The notes: generated from the letters alone by a model not told the origin. 64,000 nucleotides of DNA from Jacaranda mimosifolia (GCA_018894105.1 CM032117.1:52734503-52798502), one strand, 5' to 3'; numbered from the stretch's first letter, positions 1-12,539 are shown. Translations and numbers: made by a program.

Positions 1-205
1 TGCTAAGTTTTTTTATTTTAAAAATAAAATATTAAAGTGCTCAATTAAAATAAGAAGTTGGAACTTATAAAATGTTAACAAATTCAATTTTGTAATTAAT
101 TAATATGATTAAATTGAATGAATTTGTTAAAATTTTAAAAACAAATTAGGAACTTCTTGCTTTTTCTAAAATATCTTATAAATTCTCAAACACACACTTA
201 AAAAA
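1..205. repeat. MITE family 1, fragment cut by the window edge
   Basis: AT-rich sequence around the run GAACTTATAAAATGTTAACA, followed by TTTTGTAATTAATTAATATG, matches the middle of the copies at 27767-28023 and 53517-53810. The family carries many AAGCTTATAAGATGTT-like motifs. Only the inner and right parts are present here. Confidence 0.5.
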
Positions 206-292
206 TTTTATTAATTCATCCAAATACTTCTTAATTATATATCTCTAATAATATTCCTTATCCAATTCAACTTAGTTTGATATTTGGTTCAG

Positions 293-412
293 CTTCAATT
301 GGCCCATTATGCAACTGCGGCGCAGGCGTGCAGCATTCCACTAGACCAAGTTCGGAATTATGGGTCCGCTTCGGAGGTTGAGAATCAGGTGAAGTGCAGT
401 CTAATGATCTAA
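293..412 (+). CDS. Possible terminal exon of an unidentified gene
   Basis: A plausible 3' splice site (GGTTCAG, ending at 292) is followed by a 39-codon open frame ending in TAA at 410-412. The predicted peptide begins LQLAHYATAAQACSIPLDQ and ends VENQVKCSLMI. This stretch is clearly richer in G+C than its surroundings, as exons are in this window. No family is recognised. The upstream part of the gene would lie off the left edge, which would place the MITE fragment at 1-205 in its last intron. It could equally be a decayed exon or chance coding potential. Confidence 0.22.
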   Translation, partial: LQLAHYATAAQACSIPLDQVRNYGSASEVENQVKCSLMI

Positions 413-2810
413 CTTATCTTCAGACATAGGTTAATGTGGCACCTGTGCAGAGGTTGATGCAGTGTGGCCGCCTCTTTGTAATTTATAAAAATTGCTATTT
501 GATGAAGATGAAACATAAGGACCAGAGTTTGGGATTGGACCTTTCTGAGTAATTAATATCAAAATTAGGCTTCTGACGAGGCTCATCTTTGTCATTGCAT
601 TTATCACGCCATGAATGACAAGTATTGTTCTGGTCTAATTGAATGCACACCTATACATATGTGAAATTTATGGTCCTTGCTATTCTTGTTTGTCCGCATA
701 CAGGAACTTCTACATTTTTGTAGATCATGTCCATTAGGCTTTGTTCTGGACAAAATCCACTTGAATGTCTTCATCTGCAGTAAAATTAAAACCAAAAAAT
801 GACGAGAGAAAATGAGATTGGAGCTAGTAAAACTCAAATCACTAGTGGGACTCAAGTTGAAAGTGCTCCCACTCTTTTACAAAATTTTGAAAGAATTTAT
901 ATGATGATGCTCTTTCATTTTTTGGGCCATTGCATGTTATTTCTAAAATTTTCTCCGATAAATTGTGTGATACTTAAAGCAATTGAGTAGGTGAGGGAAA
1001 AACGATGACATAGTGTTGCAAAAGATGGCAACAAATATGAAAGTTAAATTGATAAATATCGAGAAAGTGATGGGAATTTGAATTACGTCTTATTTGTGGT
1101 TGTTTTTCTTGATCCATGTTACAATTTAGAATTTATTAAGTTTTATTTAATAAGAAGTATGGTGTCAATAAGTGCAAGCAAATATGGATAAAATTAAACA
1201 ATTTCAAACATAAATTGTTTGAGCATTATGTGTCATTGCATCCAATTCTACTGACACTAATGACTTTAATTGCGTAGCCCTGAAAGTTGACTCACAGCAC
1301 ATGCTTGTAATGGTGGTGGTGGTAATGATGATGATGATTGGGAAGATGGGTTTAGATTGAAGATAAAGAGAAAGCAAGGTGAGGTGAAAATGAATAAATT
1401 GGATAGATGTACAGAGGAAGATGTTGAGACAATGTTAATGAATTTGAAAATTTGAAATTATGGAAATGGAAAAGAACAAAATATGATAATCTATTTTGTA
1501 CGACAAGGAAAATATTGATATTTCAATGTTTATTATATCATTAGAATATGCATTTAGCATTGAAGGTCGAATTTTTTACCCCTTATGTAGTACCTTGTGT
1601 CCCACCACTCCTAAAGCTTTGATTTGCACTCGAAATTGGTTGAGAACACCTCATAAGTCAATTGATCTTCGAGTTGAAATGAATAAAGTGGAGAAGGTTG
1701 AATCAGGTAATAGGAACTTGATTATTTATTTTTGTTTTGCTCAAATTACTCACTTTACTAGTTAATCTTATTTATCTTTAATGTCTAATGTAGAGTTATC
1801 CAAATTAAAAGAGGACGTTTGGTCTAAATTTCACAAGTTTATTCAAATTATTCATGTTAGGGTGTAATATAAACATATTCTAACTAGTTCTTTATCTTAT
1901 TGTAGGATGTAGATGAAGTGCTCAAAATGCAGTTTTTGTCTGGCCTCCTTAATCAATCATCGCCTCTTTCTTCATCTATGAAGCTATTTCCTCCTATCCA
2001 AAAAAATTGCAGTCTTGCAAAGTAACTGAATAATAATGGCGCTGTAGCATCTGTCTTCTTGGGTCTTTGGATCTTTGTTTCTTGTTGCTTTCTTCTGGAG
2101 TCTGTTTGAACTCTTAACATTAAATAGGACAAGATTTTGATGAGTTTTACATGTTGGTGGTTTTTCTCACAAGCCTAAACTGAGCCTAGTTTCAAATGTT
2201 GATGGCAATTTTTATTAAGTAATTTATGGGACTCATGATTGTGGTACTAAAAATTTAAACTAATAATTTCTTGTGTTTTTTTTTTTTTAAAAAAAAAAAA
2301 AATGAAGTACTTGAATTTATGTGCTTGTTATGGTTCAATTATAATTTGTATTTTTCTATTTTATGTTTATTGTACAATTTAAATTATTTTTTTTTTTTGT
2401 AATTCACATTCATGAATATATTATATTCTTGACACATACTCTTAAAAAGTAGATTTGACTATCAGACTCGATTTAAATCGGGTTGATTTTGTTTGAATTT
2501 AAAAATTCAATTTTGTAAAACTCAATTCAACTTGGCTAAATTAAGTTTAATTGATTTGGACTAATTTCTTTATCAAACCTAACATCAATCCAATATGTGA
2601 ATGCCCCTACCTAGTTGCAAAAACGCCTGATTTTATTTTGTATACATTCAATTGTAACTTCTTTCTCGCAGAAAATCTGCATAAAGATACACTTGTATAG
2701 CAAATTTATATTGTTTTATTAATTATAATAATTGTTTTCTTACATTTTATTAGTTAGATTGTAAAATATCATAATCATTTGAATAGTGAAATATTTGTAG
2801 GAGACTGAGG
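413..2810. other. Intergenic, no supported gene
   Basis: The first 300 bases could be 3'UTR of the possible exon at 293-412. The rest is AT-rich with only short ORFs lacking recognisable domains. A poly-T/poly-A inverted run lies at about 2279-2302. Confidence 0.5.
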
Positions 2811-3328
2811 GAATGTTTGGTTATGCGTTTGGGAAAGAAAATTTCCCCTTCAAAACATTCCCAAACATTTACCAAATTTTTACTCCAAAATATTTCAAAC
2901 ATTCCTAGAGTATTCCTAATATTTTAATTATTTTACTAAAAAAATCTTCAACCATCATCTTTAACATCATTATTTAATCAATCATTACAATAATATTTTA
3001 AAATTATATTCAATCATCATATTTACACACATATACATTTTTAATTATTTTATATAAATTAAATTTAATATTTAATTTTAAATTCTCTTCACTAATAAGA
3101 TAAAAAACAATCGATTCGACATCATTAACAGTAAAGAATATCCTTTGCCTAAACATAAACATACATACAAATATTCTCCAGAAATATTTTCTAGTTATTT
3201 TCTAAAATATAAATAAAAATTCATTACATTCCTCAATACAACTTTTACATTTTTCAACCGTATTCCAAAAATTTGTTTTCCAAAAATATATAACAAAAAC
3301 GTACATAAAATATAACCAAACAAACTGA
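2811..3328. repeat. MITE family 2, copy 1
   Basis: The left end reads GGGAATGTTTGGTTATGCG. The right end, read in reverse complement, gives TGTTTGGTTATATTTTATG, so the unit is bounded by imperfect inverted repeats. The same terminal phrase (GGGAATGTTTG...TATG) bounds a second copy at 62556-62881. The interior is AT-rich and non-coding. No target duplication was established. Confidence 0.5.
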
Positions 3329-4023
3329 ATTTTTTACAAAGTCACGTGGGCATTGAACACCGCGCTTCTCGCGATGCTTGTCGACTAGTATAGTATATAA
3401 AGGATGTGGGTCTTGCGCTCTTAATTGTACCTTCATGTATAAGGATCTTTATTTCTTCGAGATTAATCTAATTAATGAGCTGGATTTGTAATGAATCTTA
3501 CAATATACCAAATGGGCTCATGAGGTCATTAATATCCCTCTAAAATAATAAACTTAAAGAATTAATATAATTAGTTTGGTTGTCATATCAATTAATTCTT
3601 CAAAAACTTATTTAATTCAGCCAAATCAATGGTCCTCAACTTGTTCATCAAATCATTATTGGCTGTTCATATCTTTTTTATTTATAAATATGTACACGTG
3701 TATTTAAAGTTTATTAGGGCCTGAACTTGTCATTTTACGTAGAAAATTGTGATGCTGATATTGATGAATCAATTAATCAATCGCATCGCATTATTGGTTG
3801 TTCATATTTGGTTTGGGCATCATGGATTTAACTTTGGAAATTTTGAAATTAAGAAATCTTGAGATATCTTCATTATTTATTATGTCGGATTTCTGAATCT
3901 GTTTGGCCCCAAAAGAACCTGTGTAATTTTTCGTTCCGAAAAATGCACACGTCTCCGGCATTTTCTACCACATATATATTCTGCAGATATACACTGTGTA
4001 ATTAGTTGAACTGGTTCAAAAGA

Positions 4024-4054
<31 letters not shown>

Positions 4055-4957
4055 CCCCACTCAACTGCAATAGTTGACTTTTGACTGAAGTTGAGAGCAA
4101 GAGAATTTAAAAAGCAAATAAAGGGCAGAAAACATACATGCCATATTTATTTGAAAATAAAAAGGGCTAAGTTCCAGGAAATTGAGAGCTGAGCCCGAGC
4201 TGCAGGTCAAACTTACAAAAAGGTCAACGCCTTGCCAGATCAATCAACGCGGGTTTCAAGTAATTGACAATGCTATTTATCAATTATCACTGGTTAAACT
4301 TTTTATGTTGCATTTGGAATATAGACTCATTTGGAAAGAAAGATTACAATTGATTTCAATATTAGGTAAATTTAAAAATATTGCAATGATAGAAAAATAT
4401 TTTAAGTGAGTGCTAAGTAATTTAAAATTCATTGTAATGTAAAATTATCTAAATAAATTCATTAAAATTTGTTATTCTACTACGTTTGAAGTTTTTATCC
4501 TTTAGCAACATGTCCAATTAAGTTATCTATTCATCCAAAACTAAGAAATTAAAGGTGAGAAAAAAGGTATATAATGAGCAACTTGTTTATTTAAGTAATG
4601 CACTTAGATAACAAGAATGCGTACAAAATAAAAGTTTTCTATATAATAAAAAATTTACTTGTTTACATAAATCAGTTCATTCTAATTCACAAAATATCAT
4701 CACACATCAAGACGTACATATGAATAAACCTAAGCATTGAATTTTAATGAAAAGAACATTAATTGATACTAAAAAATTTTTCCCACATCATATTATTTAG
4801 TTTTTTTTTGCTCTAATATATCTTCTAAGATAACATATCCTAAGGAAATTGAAGAAAAACTTAATGTAGACGAAACAAAAGCTCACACAACGTCATCATT
4901 TTATCCTAAGCCAAACGATTACATATATATCCTTCGGTCAATAATCCATAAACGCAG
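3329..4957. other. Intergenic, with a (TC)n microsatellite
   Basis: No gene is supported. A perfect (TC)n run of about 25 bases occupies roughly 4030-4054. The left part contains a short segment of near-normal composition (3340-3440) without a recognisable coding frame. The right part should contain the 3'UTR of the acyltransferase gene. Confidence 0.5.
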
Positions 4958-5027
4958 TCATTTGTACGCACACAAACAAGTGATTGAACAACATAAGAAT
5001 ATCTTGCTTGATGAGAATGTTTACTGC

Positions 5028-6368
5028 TCAAATATCATCATAGAGATACTTCTTGAAAGAACCCATATGCTCCTCCTGCAGCCATATTGCTACGTTAAAC
5101 GAACCATCCCCTTCCCGACCTGGAATAATGAACGTTTTCCCATCAAATCCCATCGGTCCAGGCCCCAAATGGATTTCATTTCCCCACCCGAAATCTGTAC
5201 CGTAGAGCGGCAAAGCTGTCCAGCTTATGATTGCCAAATTTGGATTTCCATAGAAATCTCCCTTAGGCCTGCCATTGTTGTCCAGGGAACGAAACCGGCC
5301 CACGTCTGGCAGTTCCTTGAGGTAATCCAGGTATGCTATCACCGTATCATCCGTCACCTTCTCGACAGCTTCACGGATTTTCTTGGAGGCCATTCCAATG
5401 GAGTTTGCCAGGAGGCTTCCCGATTTATCCGTTGCTTCTACTCGAATCAGAGCGTTCCCGAAGTAGTGTTTCGGCAGAGATGGTTTCATTTTGTTCCTGA
5501 AATCAGCCACGAAATGGAGGCTGGTTTGCTGCTCGGGGACGTGGCCGCGTGCCTTGCTGGTGCACCGCCAGATGTGGGCAGCAACCGCCTCGAATCTGCT
5601 GTACCAGCGGCTGTTTTCTTTGTCCAAATCCATGTTTGCCTTGTTCCGCAGTTTCTCGATCTGCAGTTTGCTGAGATTGAGAAAGGCCACGGAGATTGGC
5701 TTTTTCCTCTGTTCCAGGCTGTCTTCCTGGCCGATTAGAGTAGGCGGGGGACGGAGCACTGACGGGTCGAATTTACAATTCAGAGGCTTTTCAGTTTCCA
5801 GGACCTTTCGATCCAGAAACGGAGGGATAGCGGGTCCTGCCCCGCGCGCAAATTTCGCCCACTCGTCGATGAAATGGAGAGCACTCGGACCATCAGCCAT
5901 GACATGGGAAATTCCCAGGCCAATGCTAACCCCGCCGCATCTGAAACGCGTCACTTGCACTATAACCAAAGGTATCTCATCAATCGGAGCGGTGTAATCC
6001 ACCGAAGGAATCAGGGCCTGGATTGCCGCAGTTGGGGTGAAATCACCGAAATCCTCCACCGCCGCCACGGACTCGGCTTCAAAAATCGGGACGCCTTTTC
6101 CATTGCATTGGAGCTCCACCCTGCTGCCACCCTCCGCCACCCAGTTCAACCGGCCGGCCAGCGGATAAAACAGAAACAGGGCTTTGCTGAGGGAGTCCCT
6201 GAGTATGGAGACAACGTTTAGAGCTTCCAACTTGGTGGAATGCTTGTAGAAGTAAATTGTTGGGGTGTGGGTTATGTCTTTGATTTGATCACAAGAGTTT
6301 AAATACATAATCTCGTTCTGCGTCGGCTCCGCCGGCCGCACAACGTGAGTAGCCTTGATAGTTACCAT
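5028..6368 (-). CDS. BAHD-family acyltransferase, hydroxycinnamoyltransferase-like
   Basis: A complete, intronless 446-residue protein, a typical length for BAHD enzymes. These cytosolic enzymes move an acyl group from an acyl-CoA to an alcohol or amine. The catalytic HxxxD motif is HVMAD at residues 155-159, and the structural DFGWG motif lies at 392-396. The N-terminus (MVTIKATHVVRPAEPT) and the overall pattern resemble the spermidine/shikimate hydroxycinnamoyltransferase group, so a hydroxycinnamoyl-CoA donor is likely; the acceptor cannot be read from sequence. The frame stays open for 90 codons upstream of this Met. I chose the Met at 6366-6368 because family proteins start here and because a TATA box on the same strand (6456-6462) puts transcription start near 6430, downstream of the longer start. 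The pyrimidine-rich leader between them looks like a plant 5'UTR. No frameshift or premature stop is present. Confidence 0.93.
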   Translation of the reverse strand: MVTIKATHVVRPAEPTQNEIMYLNSCDQIKDITHTPTIYFYKHSTKLEALNVVSILRDSLSKALFLFYPLAGRLNWVAEGGSRVELQCNGKGVPIFEAESVAAVEDFGDFTPTAAIQALIPSVDYTAPIDEIPLVIVQVTRFRCGGVSIGLGISHVMADGPSALHFIDEWAKFARGAGPAIPPFLDRKVLETEKPLNCKFDPSVLRPPPTLIGQEDSLEQRKKPISVAFLNLSKLQIEKLRNKANMDLDKENSRWYSRFEAVAAHIWRCTSKARGHVPEQQTSLHFVADFRNKMKPSLPKHYFGNALIRVEATDKSGSLLANSIGMASKKIREAVEKVTDDTVIAYLDYLKELPDVGRFRSLDNNGRPKGDFYGNPNLAIISWTALPLYGTDFGWGNEIHLGPGPMGFDGKTFIIPGREGDGSFNVAIWLQEEHMGSFKKYLYDDI

Positions 6369-6455
6369 ATCTGATGCACAGCACAAAGAGAGGAAGCTAA
6401 GAAAGGTTGAAGAGAAGGAACTTAAGCTTGTATGGATCAATAATCTAAATGCAGA

Positions 6456-6462
6456 TTTTATA
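6456..6462 (-). promoter_or_regulatory. TATA box of the BAHD acyltransferase gene
   Basis: The minus strand reads CCCATATAAAATCTGC here. It lies about 90 bases upstream of the chosen ATG, predicting transcription start near 6430 and a leader of about 60 bases that is CT-rich. The spacing and composition fit a plant core promoter. Confidence 0.5.
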
Positions 6463-6639
6463 TGGGAAAGATTCAAAGATCTTTGGCTAGTTAGGATTGG
6501 TGGGCAATTTGGTACGATCCCATTTTTGATTGACATATAAAATTCTACTGAGTGGACTTTCTCAAATGACCTTCTAACGTCCAAAATTGACCAAGTAGCC
6601 AACAAGCATCGGATCAAATTTAATAATAAGCCCCACATT

Positions 6640-9600
6640 GGGAGTAATGATGTTATCGATGAATGTCTTATCTGTTTATCTGATGTGATAGTTGGAAATA
6701 ATAATGGGATTAAAACAACTTGAAACGTTAACTGTACTGATTAAACGGCATCGATTAATCTTGTGTATATTCTAAATAAAATAGTTGTTATCAATAAATT
6801 CCGGATGATTAACATTTCTCCTTTGGTGTTTTCTTTCTTCTTTTCCCTCTAATCGGCATGAATTTGTGGGACCTTTTCTTAGTAGCACCAAAGATTAATG
6901 ATTCATATTTAGGTCACATCCACGCCACTTAAAGTACGCACCAGCCATCAAATACTTATATTTTCATTACTCCAATATCCACAACTTTATAAGCACAACC
7001 ATTTTTGAAGAAAAAAATACCAATCGTTTTCAATTAAAATGAATTAATATAATTTTTTATAGTGCAAATATGTATTTTATATTTAAATTTTAAAATTCAA
7101 TCATATCGAGATGAAGTATTTATATGATTAGAGATTGTGAAAATATCTCCATTGTATGCCATTATAAATTATCATTACTACCGTTTTCACCGCTTTTTTT
7201 ACAATACTTTTATATTTAGCATTCTCTGCACAATTATTGTACACTTTTCCTTTTCCTCTACATTTGAACTTGACCCGCTATTCACATGTGCATCACTAGA
7301 TGCTCTCCTATTGTGATTTATTTCCTGAGCAACCAATGCAGAGTTTGTCTATCTCCTAGTTTGTCTTTGTCTATTTTCATGAGATAAAATTGATGTTTTC
7401 ACGTGCTCTAAGTCTAGTGGTTTTTTTTTGTTTTTTTGTTTTTCATAGAGTAACATTATCACCACTATCACATGAATTGAAGCGTGATGTATGAAATAAA
7501 AAGATTTAATCTTTTTCATTAATTTTCACTGCAACACTTCGAAGTTGATTTATATATCGATCAGTTAAATTCATTAATGTTATCTATTGAATTTTCATGA
7601 TTATGCATTTTTAGGTGTACAATCACCACTTTTGGAACAATTTTATAGAAAAGGTTGTCCAAGATATAACTTTTCCGATTTTGCCTACAACTTTGGTGCC
7701 AAATTAATTTTCTAAATTACCATCCATAATATTATCCATAGCATTATCTGCGAAACAACATTGAACCATGTTGAAACAATGGGGTTTCAAATTTTCTCAT
7801 TGTGAATTCTTCAAATATTTCGACTTTGCCTTGAATTGCGAGTTTCATTACCCATTTCGAAAAAAAAAAAAAAAAGAAAAATGAAAATTTCTTTATCGTC
7901 AAATTATTGAATTGTGTAGTGATTTGTCAGTGGCATACTTCCCAATTTCAAAAACTGGGTCACAACTTGCAGCTCCAATTAAGCTCCATAACCGATTGTT
8001 GAATACATGACAAAAGCAATTAAGGAACTTTGACTTATATATGGAATAAATCCACCAATCCTACTAACAATTTTATAGGTATAATTTAATCCTTGAATTT
8101 GATGTATACAAATTCAAAATAGAAACCCCTTATACAATGACTCAAAGCCTATCTCTTGAAAATCAAACATGTCAGATAGGTGATTAGAGACCAATCCAAT
8201 TTGATTGAAACATAAAAAATTGGGGCAATCAAAATCGTCAAAATTGATAAAAAATTAGTTAAACCGGTATAGATTTGGTTGCTTCACTTATTTATTTTTT
8301 TTTTTGGGAAAATTTAAAAAATTATTTTAAAAAAAAAATTAAAAAAAAAAGAAGAGAAATTATGAGTTGGAAGATGATTATTAAAGATTTTGGACATGTA
8401 ATTTTTAGAAACATGAATTTATTTCTTGAAATTTAATGAGGTGATAGTTATATGTGAATGCTTATGTTTAATTTGTTGTTTTATTTTGTTTAATCTCTCT
8501 TAAATTATGTTGAATATTTAGCGTAGAGGAATTTATTTTTACTTGGAGTTAAGACATGAAATGAATTATTATTTAAATTAATGTGAAATATTATTTTTTA
8601 TTTATTTATATTTAGCTAATTCTGAAATAGTATTTTTTTTTTCCTTAAAAATAAGTAAGTTGAATTTTTTTCAAATAATATTCTTTCTATATTATTGGGA
8701 GTTTTATTTTTTGTTAATATTAAAATATTATATATATTTATATTATTACATCATTATGATTTCATACAGGTCGAATAGGTTGAACTAGTAACTAGTAATG
8801 TCGCCAGTTCTTTGTTTGGTTTGATTTTGGAAACATTGCTCAAAGCTAACAAAGAAATACTCAATTTTTTTTGTATTGCCCCTCTCATGACTTAAAATAA
8901 GTATTTAACGAGTTTCAAGAATGTACCCTGAATAATCTAAACACTCCTATTTATAAGAGTAAATTACTTGATTCCTTCTCCTAAAGCTAAAAAATCTAAT
9001 ACACTAAAAAAAAAAAAAGAAAAATTCTACAAAAACAGATAAAATCAAATTCCTTGAATATTAAAAGTTTTAGTCAAACTTAATTTTCAATTAGTCGAAT
9101 TAAATCTCAGCACATATACATATATATACATATACAAATATATATATATATATATATTTTTCAGTTACCATAAATAATTCACCGAGTGCAGTTTAGTATA
9201 TTAAAAATTCCCAGCATTAATTTACTAAAATAATGAATAATTATAGCTGTCAGTAACGTAAAACTAATAGCAATTCAGTTGAAAACAACTATGATTCTTA
9301 ATAAATATTTTTAAAATCACTAATCAATAGTTCAGTTTTGAATGTAGAATTCATTTAATTTGCAAGTGGTGCGTGTTCATGAATTTATAAGTACATCTGT
9401 TTTTTGACCAAATAAAAATGAGAAAGGTATTTGGGGTCAGGAATTCTTGGCAGAGGACTCTAATGTGAATTTATATATGGATAGTTTGGCTAAGCAGCAA
9501 AGTTGCTTTGTTAGACTAAGGCATTAGAAGTAGTCGTCCTTAACTTTCTTTCTCTTCATAAAATGCCTCCTCTCTTTGTCAAAGTACTAAATGTGAAACA

Positions 9601-10464
9601 TAGAGGGGACAATTAATGTCCTAGTTAGCTTTTATTCCCTTTTTGTTTGTTTTCACACAAGCAATATTTGGTTACATTTTGATATTCTCACTAGGGCTCC
9701 AAGGATATAAAAGTAAAAAGTTTAATATAGGTTTAATATGATTAATCAAAATAATCAATTATGTCCACTCAAAATGTATCTCTTAATTCTCATGGGAAGT
9801 TTATCAAGAACTCAATTAATATAAATACCAACTTTCACAGCCAAAAAATAAAATTGATCACTGTTTTGTTTTAATTGGAGAACTATCTTTATGCAAACAA
9901 ATTCTTGGATCATAAGCTTACCAATAAATAATTTACGAAAAGGATCCCATACTCAATTTATGCAACATCACATTTGATATATTAAAATATTGGAAAACTA
10001 ATCAAATTAAAGAAAAAGGAATATTTTAGAGATAGACTCATAGCATTAACATATAAATGGGATTTGAACTCAATGACTCTTATTAATTATAGAATTTTAG
10101 ACAAGCCCTCATTGGCCATAATCAGCTATTATCGATTAAAACTCAACTCCCAAGCATTGGCTTTAAAAGAAACCAAAATCAGCAAGAAACTATATACGAA
10201 ATTACAGTGGTCGGATGAACCATAATGTGTTCCTGTTTTTCAGTCCACACAGACACAGGGATCGATGCACTTCATTTGCATTTAAGTCTCCTCAAGTATA
10301 TATGCATTGAATTGTCAATAAAATATGGTTTAATTTGATGGATACATTCCTCTCCAGCTAACGTGGTTGGTGGGGGAATAATTGTTGGTTGGTGGTGTGG
10401 GGTTGAGAGAGGGATTCTTCAATTAGTTCTGGTTTCATTGACCAACTTTGTGTGTGTTTGCACA

Positions 10465-10528
<64 letters not shown>

Positions 10529-11006
10529 TAAAATTTTTAATATTAATTAATTAAATTTAAATTTTAAAAGAATACATTATTTACTATTAACTAAAATATT
10601 AATTTTTAATTAACATTCGTTAATTTTAAAAGATTTAATTTTTCTTGTTGGACCTTAGATAAAAAAATTAATTATTTACATTTGTTGTATTAAATTAATT
10701 AATTTTTAATTAACAATAAAAATAAATTTAATTTTATAAGCTCAAATAAATTTTTAAATCTATATTCACAATCAAGTAATCAAATGAAGATTGTAATATA
10801 TATTCACAATCAAGTAATCAAATCAAGTATCTTTATTCTATTTGTGTGAGAATATATATATATATATATAGGGATTTAGTTAAAAGAACCTTAAGGACTT
10901 GAAAAATAATTAAAATACATCCTTTTGACTTTAACAAGATTGAAATAAAGAGACAAAAATAATTAAATGAATATATTAAAAATATATATTTTTTACTTTT
11001 CTTTGT
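6640..11006. other. Long AT-rich intergenic region with microsatellites
   Basis: No gene is supported. Landmarks are a poly-A run near 7860-7875, a TA/TACA run at about 9117-9158, a compound (TC)n-(TA)n microsatellite at 10468-10530, and a short direct duplication of about 25 bases (TATATTCACAATCAAGTAAT...) at about 10761-10785 and 10799-10822. Short ORFs here are low complexity. Confidence 0.6.
10468..10530. repeat. Compound (TC)n-(TA)n microsatellite
   Basis: About 20 uninterrupted TC units pass directly into about 10 TA units. The 63-residue ORF that crosses it encodes only alternating Ser-Leu and Tyr-Ile and is an artefact of the repeat. Confidence 0.9.
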
Positions 11007-11227
11007 CTTTCAACAGTTACAAGTAAGAAAATTTTTCTAGCTATAAATATTATGAAAAAGAGGCTCAAAAATAAAATACAAAATAATTTTTAGCAAATTG
11101 CTTAGTTAATTATATTGAGAATGATATTACAAATTTTTTTGATAATGATTCGATTACTAATGAAATTTATGGTGTAAGAGATCGCTGTGCTCAACTTCGA
11201 TATATATCATATATTCCGAGCTCGTAA
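11007..11227 (+). pseudogene. hAT transposase C-terminal (dimerisation domain) relic
   Basis: Two overlapping frames join into the C-terminal pattern of plant hAT transposases. The first reads VTSKKIFLAINIMKKRLKNK, corresponding to the family's conserved Ser-Ala-Met...Lys-Leu-Arg helix. After a frameshift near 11090 the second reads NCLVNYIENDI and then FFDNDSI, ending in TAA at 11225-11227. The sequence after the stop, with a run of C and a GGACTCGTCACTG phrase, resembles the 3' tail of such elements. Upstream transposase domains are not detectable, so this is a truncated fossil. The neighbouring Mutator element begins 230 bases downstream. Confidence 0.55.
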
Positions 11228-11457
11228 AATATAAAATTTATATTTAAACTTTTATATTCTTGTAGCTTTTGCACCCCCCCTATTTCTGGACTCGTCACTG
11301 CTCACATCCTAGAATCAAAGTTAGGTTGTTATGTTCGATGGGAATAGTCTCAATGAAAATTCTTCAAGGCTTAATTCAGTTAGAGTAGGTGAAAATAATT
11401 GATGAGGCTAGAGAATATAGTGGAAAAAATTTCGGTTGAATACCTTTACAATTGATA

Positions 11458-11543
11458 GGTAATACTCATAACCCCTCGTGAAATTTGAAATTGCTACAAA
11501 ATTTTCTATGTTAAAAATGGAGTCTGATTAGTACCCTATGTTT
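11458..11543 (+). repeat. Left terminal inverted repeat of the MULE
   Basis: Aligns with the reverse complement of 19232-19324 over about 90 bases with small gaps. The best-conserved block is GTTAAAAATGGAGTCT, identical on both sides. Confidence 0.8.
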
Positions 11544-11812
11544 TGTCAACATTGCGATCATACCTTGAGATGGGGCACGCTGTGGCTACATATAGGATAG
11601 CAATTTTGGATGTGAATTGTCCATAATGCCCTCCAGGGGTTTAGTTGGCCTATTTTGTAATGTAATTTTTAAATTTTCATTTATTAAAAATATCCTCCAT
11701 CTTTTCTCTCTCCCTCAACTCTCCTTTCTCAACTCTCATGTCTCTCCGTAGCTTCCTAGTTGTTTTTTGTCTTTACTTTGTTCTTTCTCTCTTCTTGTTG
11801 CTGTTGTCTGAA

Positions 11813-12169
11813 ATGGCCACAAGCTCATCCCGTAGCAAGAGCCAAGGATCGAAGTAGGCGTTGGATTTGACATTTACCTCTCCACCAATTTGTGAGTGTA
11901 ACTTGAAATGTAGCATAAAAGTAGTTGAATCTGAGCAGAAGCCCACAAAAGGGAAACTCTACTACAAATGTTCCAACCAAGTTTGCGATTTTTTTCGTTA
12001 GTGTAATCCAGTGAGTGCTACATGGTTTCTTATGGGCATTCCAGTTTCTCCTCCAAAGCGGGCATACCACCACAAAGAGGTAGGGCAATTGGAGGATAAC
12101 GCAAAAAATGAGGTCATTTCTCCAGTTGTTCCAAGTACTTCGCCAGCAGGAAGTGTTGAAAAAAACTAG
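11813..12169 (+). pseudogene. GRF-type zinc-finger ORF of the MULE, two stops
   Basis: A 118-codon frame starting MATSSSRSKS and ending in TAG at 12167-12169, interrupted by in-frame TAG codons at 11855-11857 and 11999-12001. Between them lies a GRF-type zinc-finger pattern: CECNLKC, then KLYYKCSNQVC and DFF. The second stop falls directly after DFFR, where GRF fingers usually carry a tryptophan, so a TGG-to-TAG change is a reasonable reading. GRF fingers are nucleic-acid binding and recur as accessory genes in plant MULEs. The gene is transcribed towards the transposase, sits just inside the left TIR, and follows a pyrimidine-rich leader (11700-11800). No intact product is expected. Confidence 0.6.
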
Positions 12170-12539
12170 TCTTACATACACGTTTCATGGATTTTGTTGC
12201 CAGCTTTCATTGTTGTCATTGTGTTACTGTTAAACAGTTAGGGGTGGAAAAGGTGCTAAATATCCCCCTGTGTAACTAATGTTGTCATTTGTTTGACTTG
12301 GAGTAGATTAGGTATTCAGTTTAATTTTGATTTTGTTTGATTATTATTGTGTAAATTATTGTCCTATTTCCTTCAATGTTGACTTCATTGTTTAATTATT
12401 GTTTAATTATTGTCTTATTTCCTATTTTAATTTTAATTTTAATATTCAGTTTGGTCTTATTTCCTTCAATGTTATTCAAATTATTGTGTTTCATTGTTGT
12501 TTTCCATGATTTGTATTTCCCCAAAAATGTTGGCTTACA

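Noticed and set aside
4962..6540. Plus-strand ORFs of 258, 168, 115 and 61 codons across the acyltransferase gene
   Set aside because: They are antisense shadows of the real coding frame, with no domains.
5028..6638. 536-residue start for the BAHD acyltransferase
   Set aside because: The extra 90 residues are unlike the family N-terminus, and the TATA box lies inside them. The start at 6368 is used.
10363..10554. 63-codon ORF over the (TC)n-(TA)n repeat
   Set aside because: Most of the protein is Ser-Leu and Tyr-Ile dipeptides from a microsatellite.
11825..12181. 118-codon minus-strand ORF
   Set aside because: Antisense to the GRF-finger pseudogene, which has the recognisable domain.
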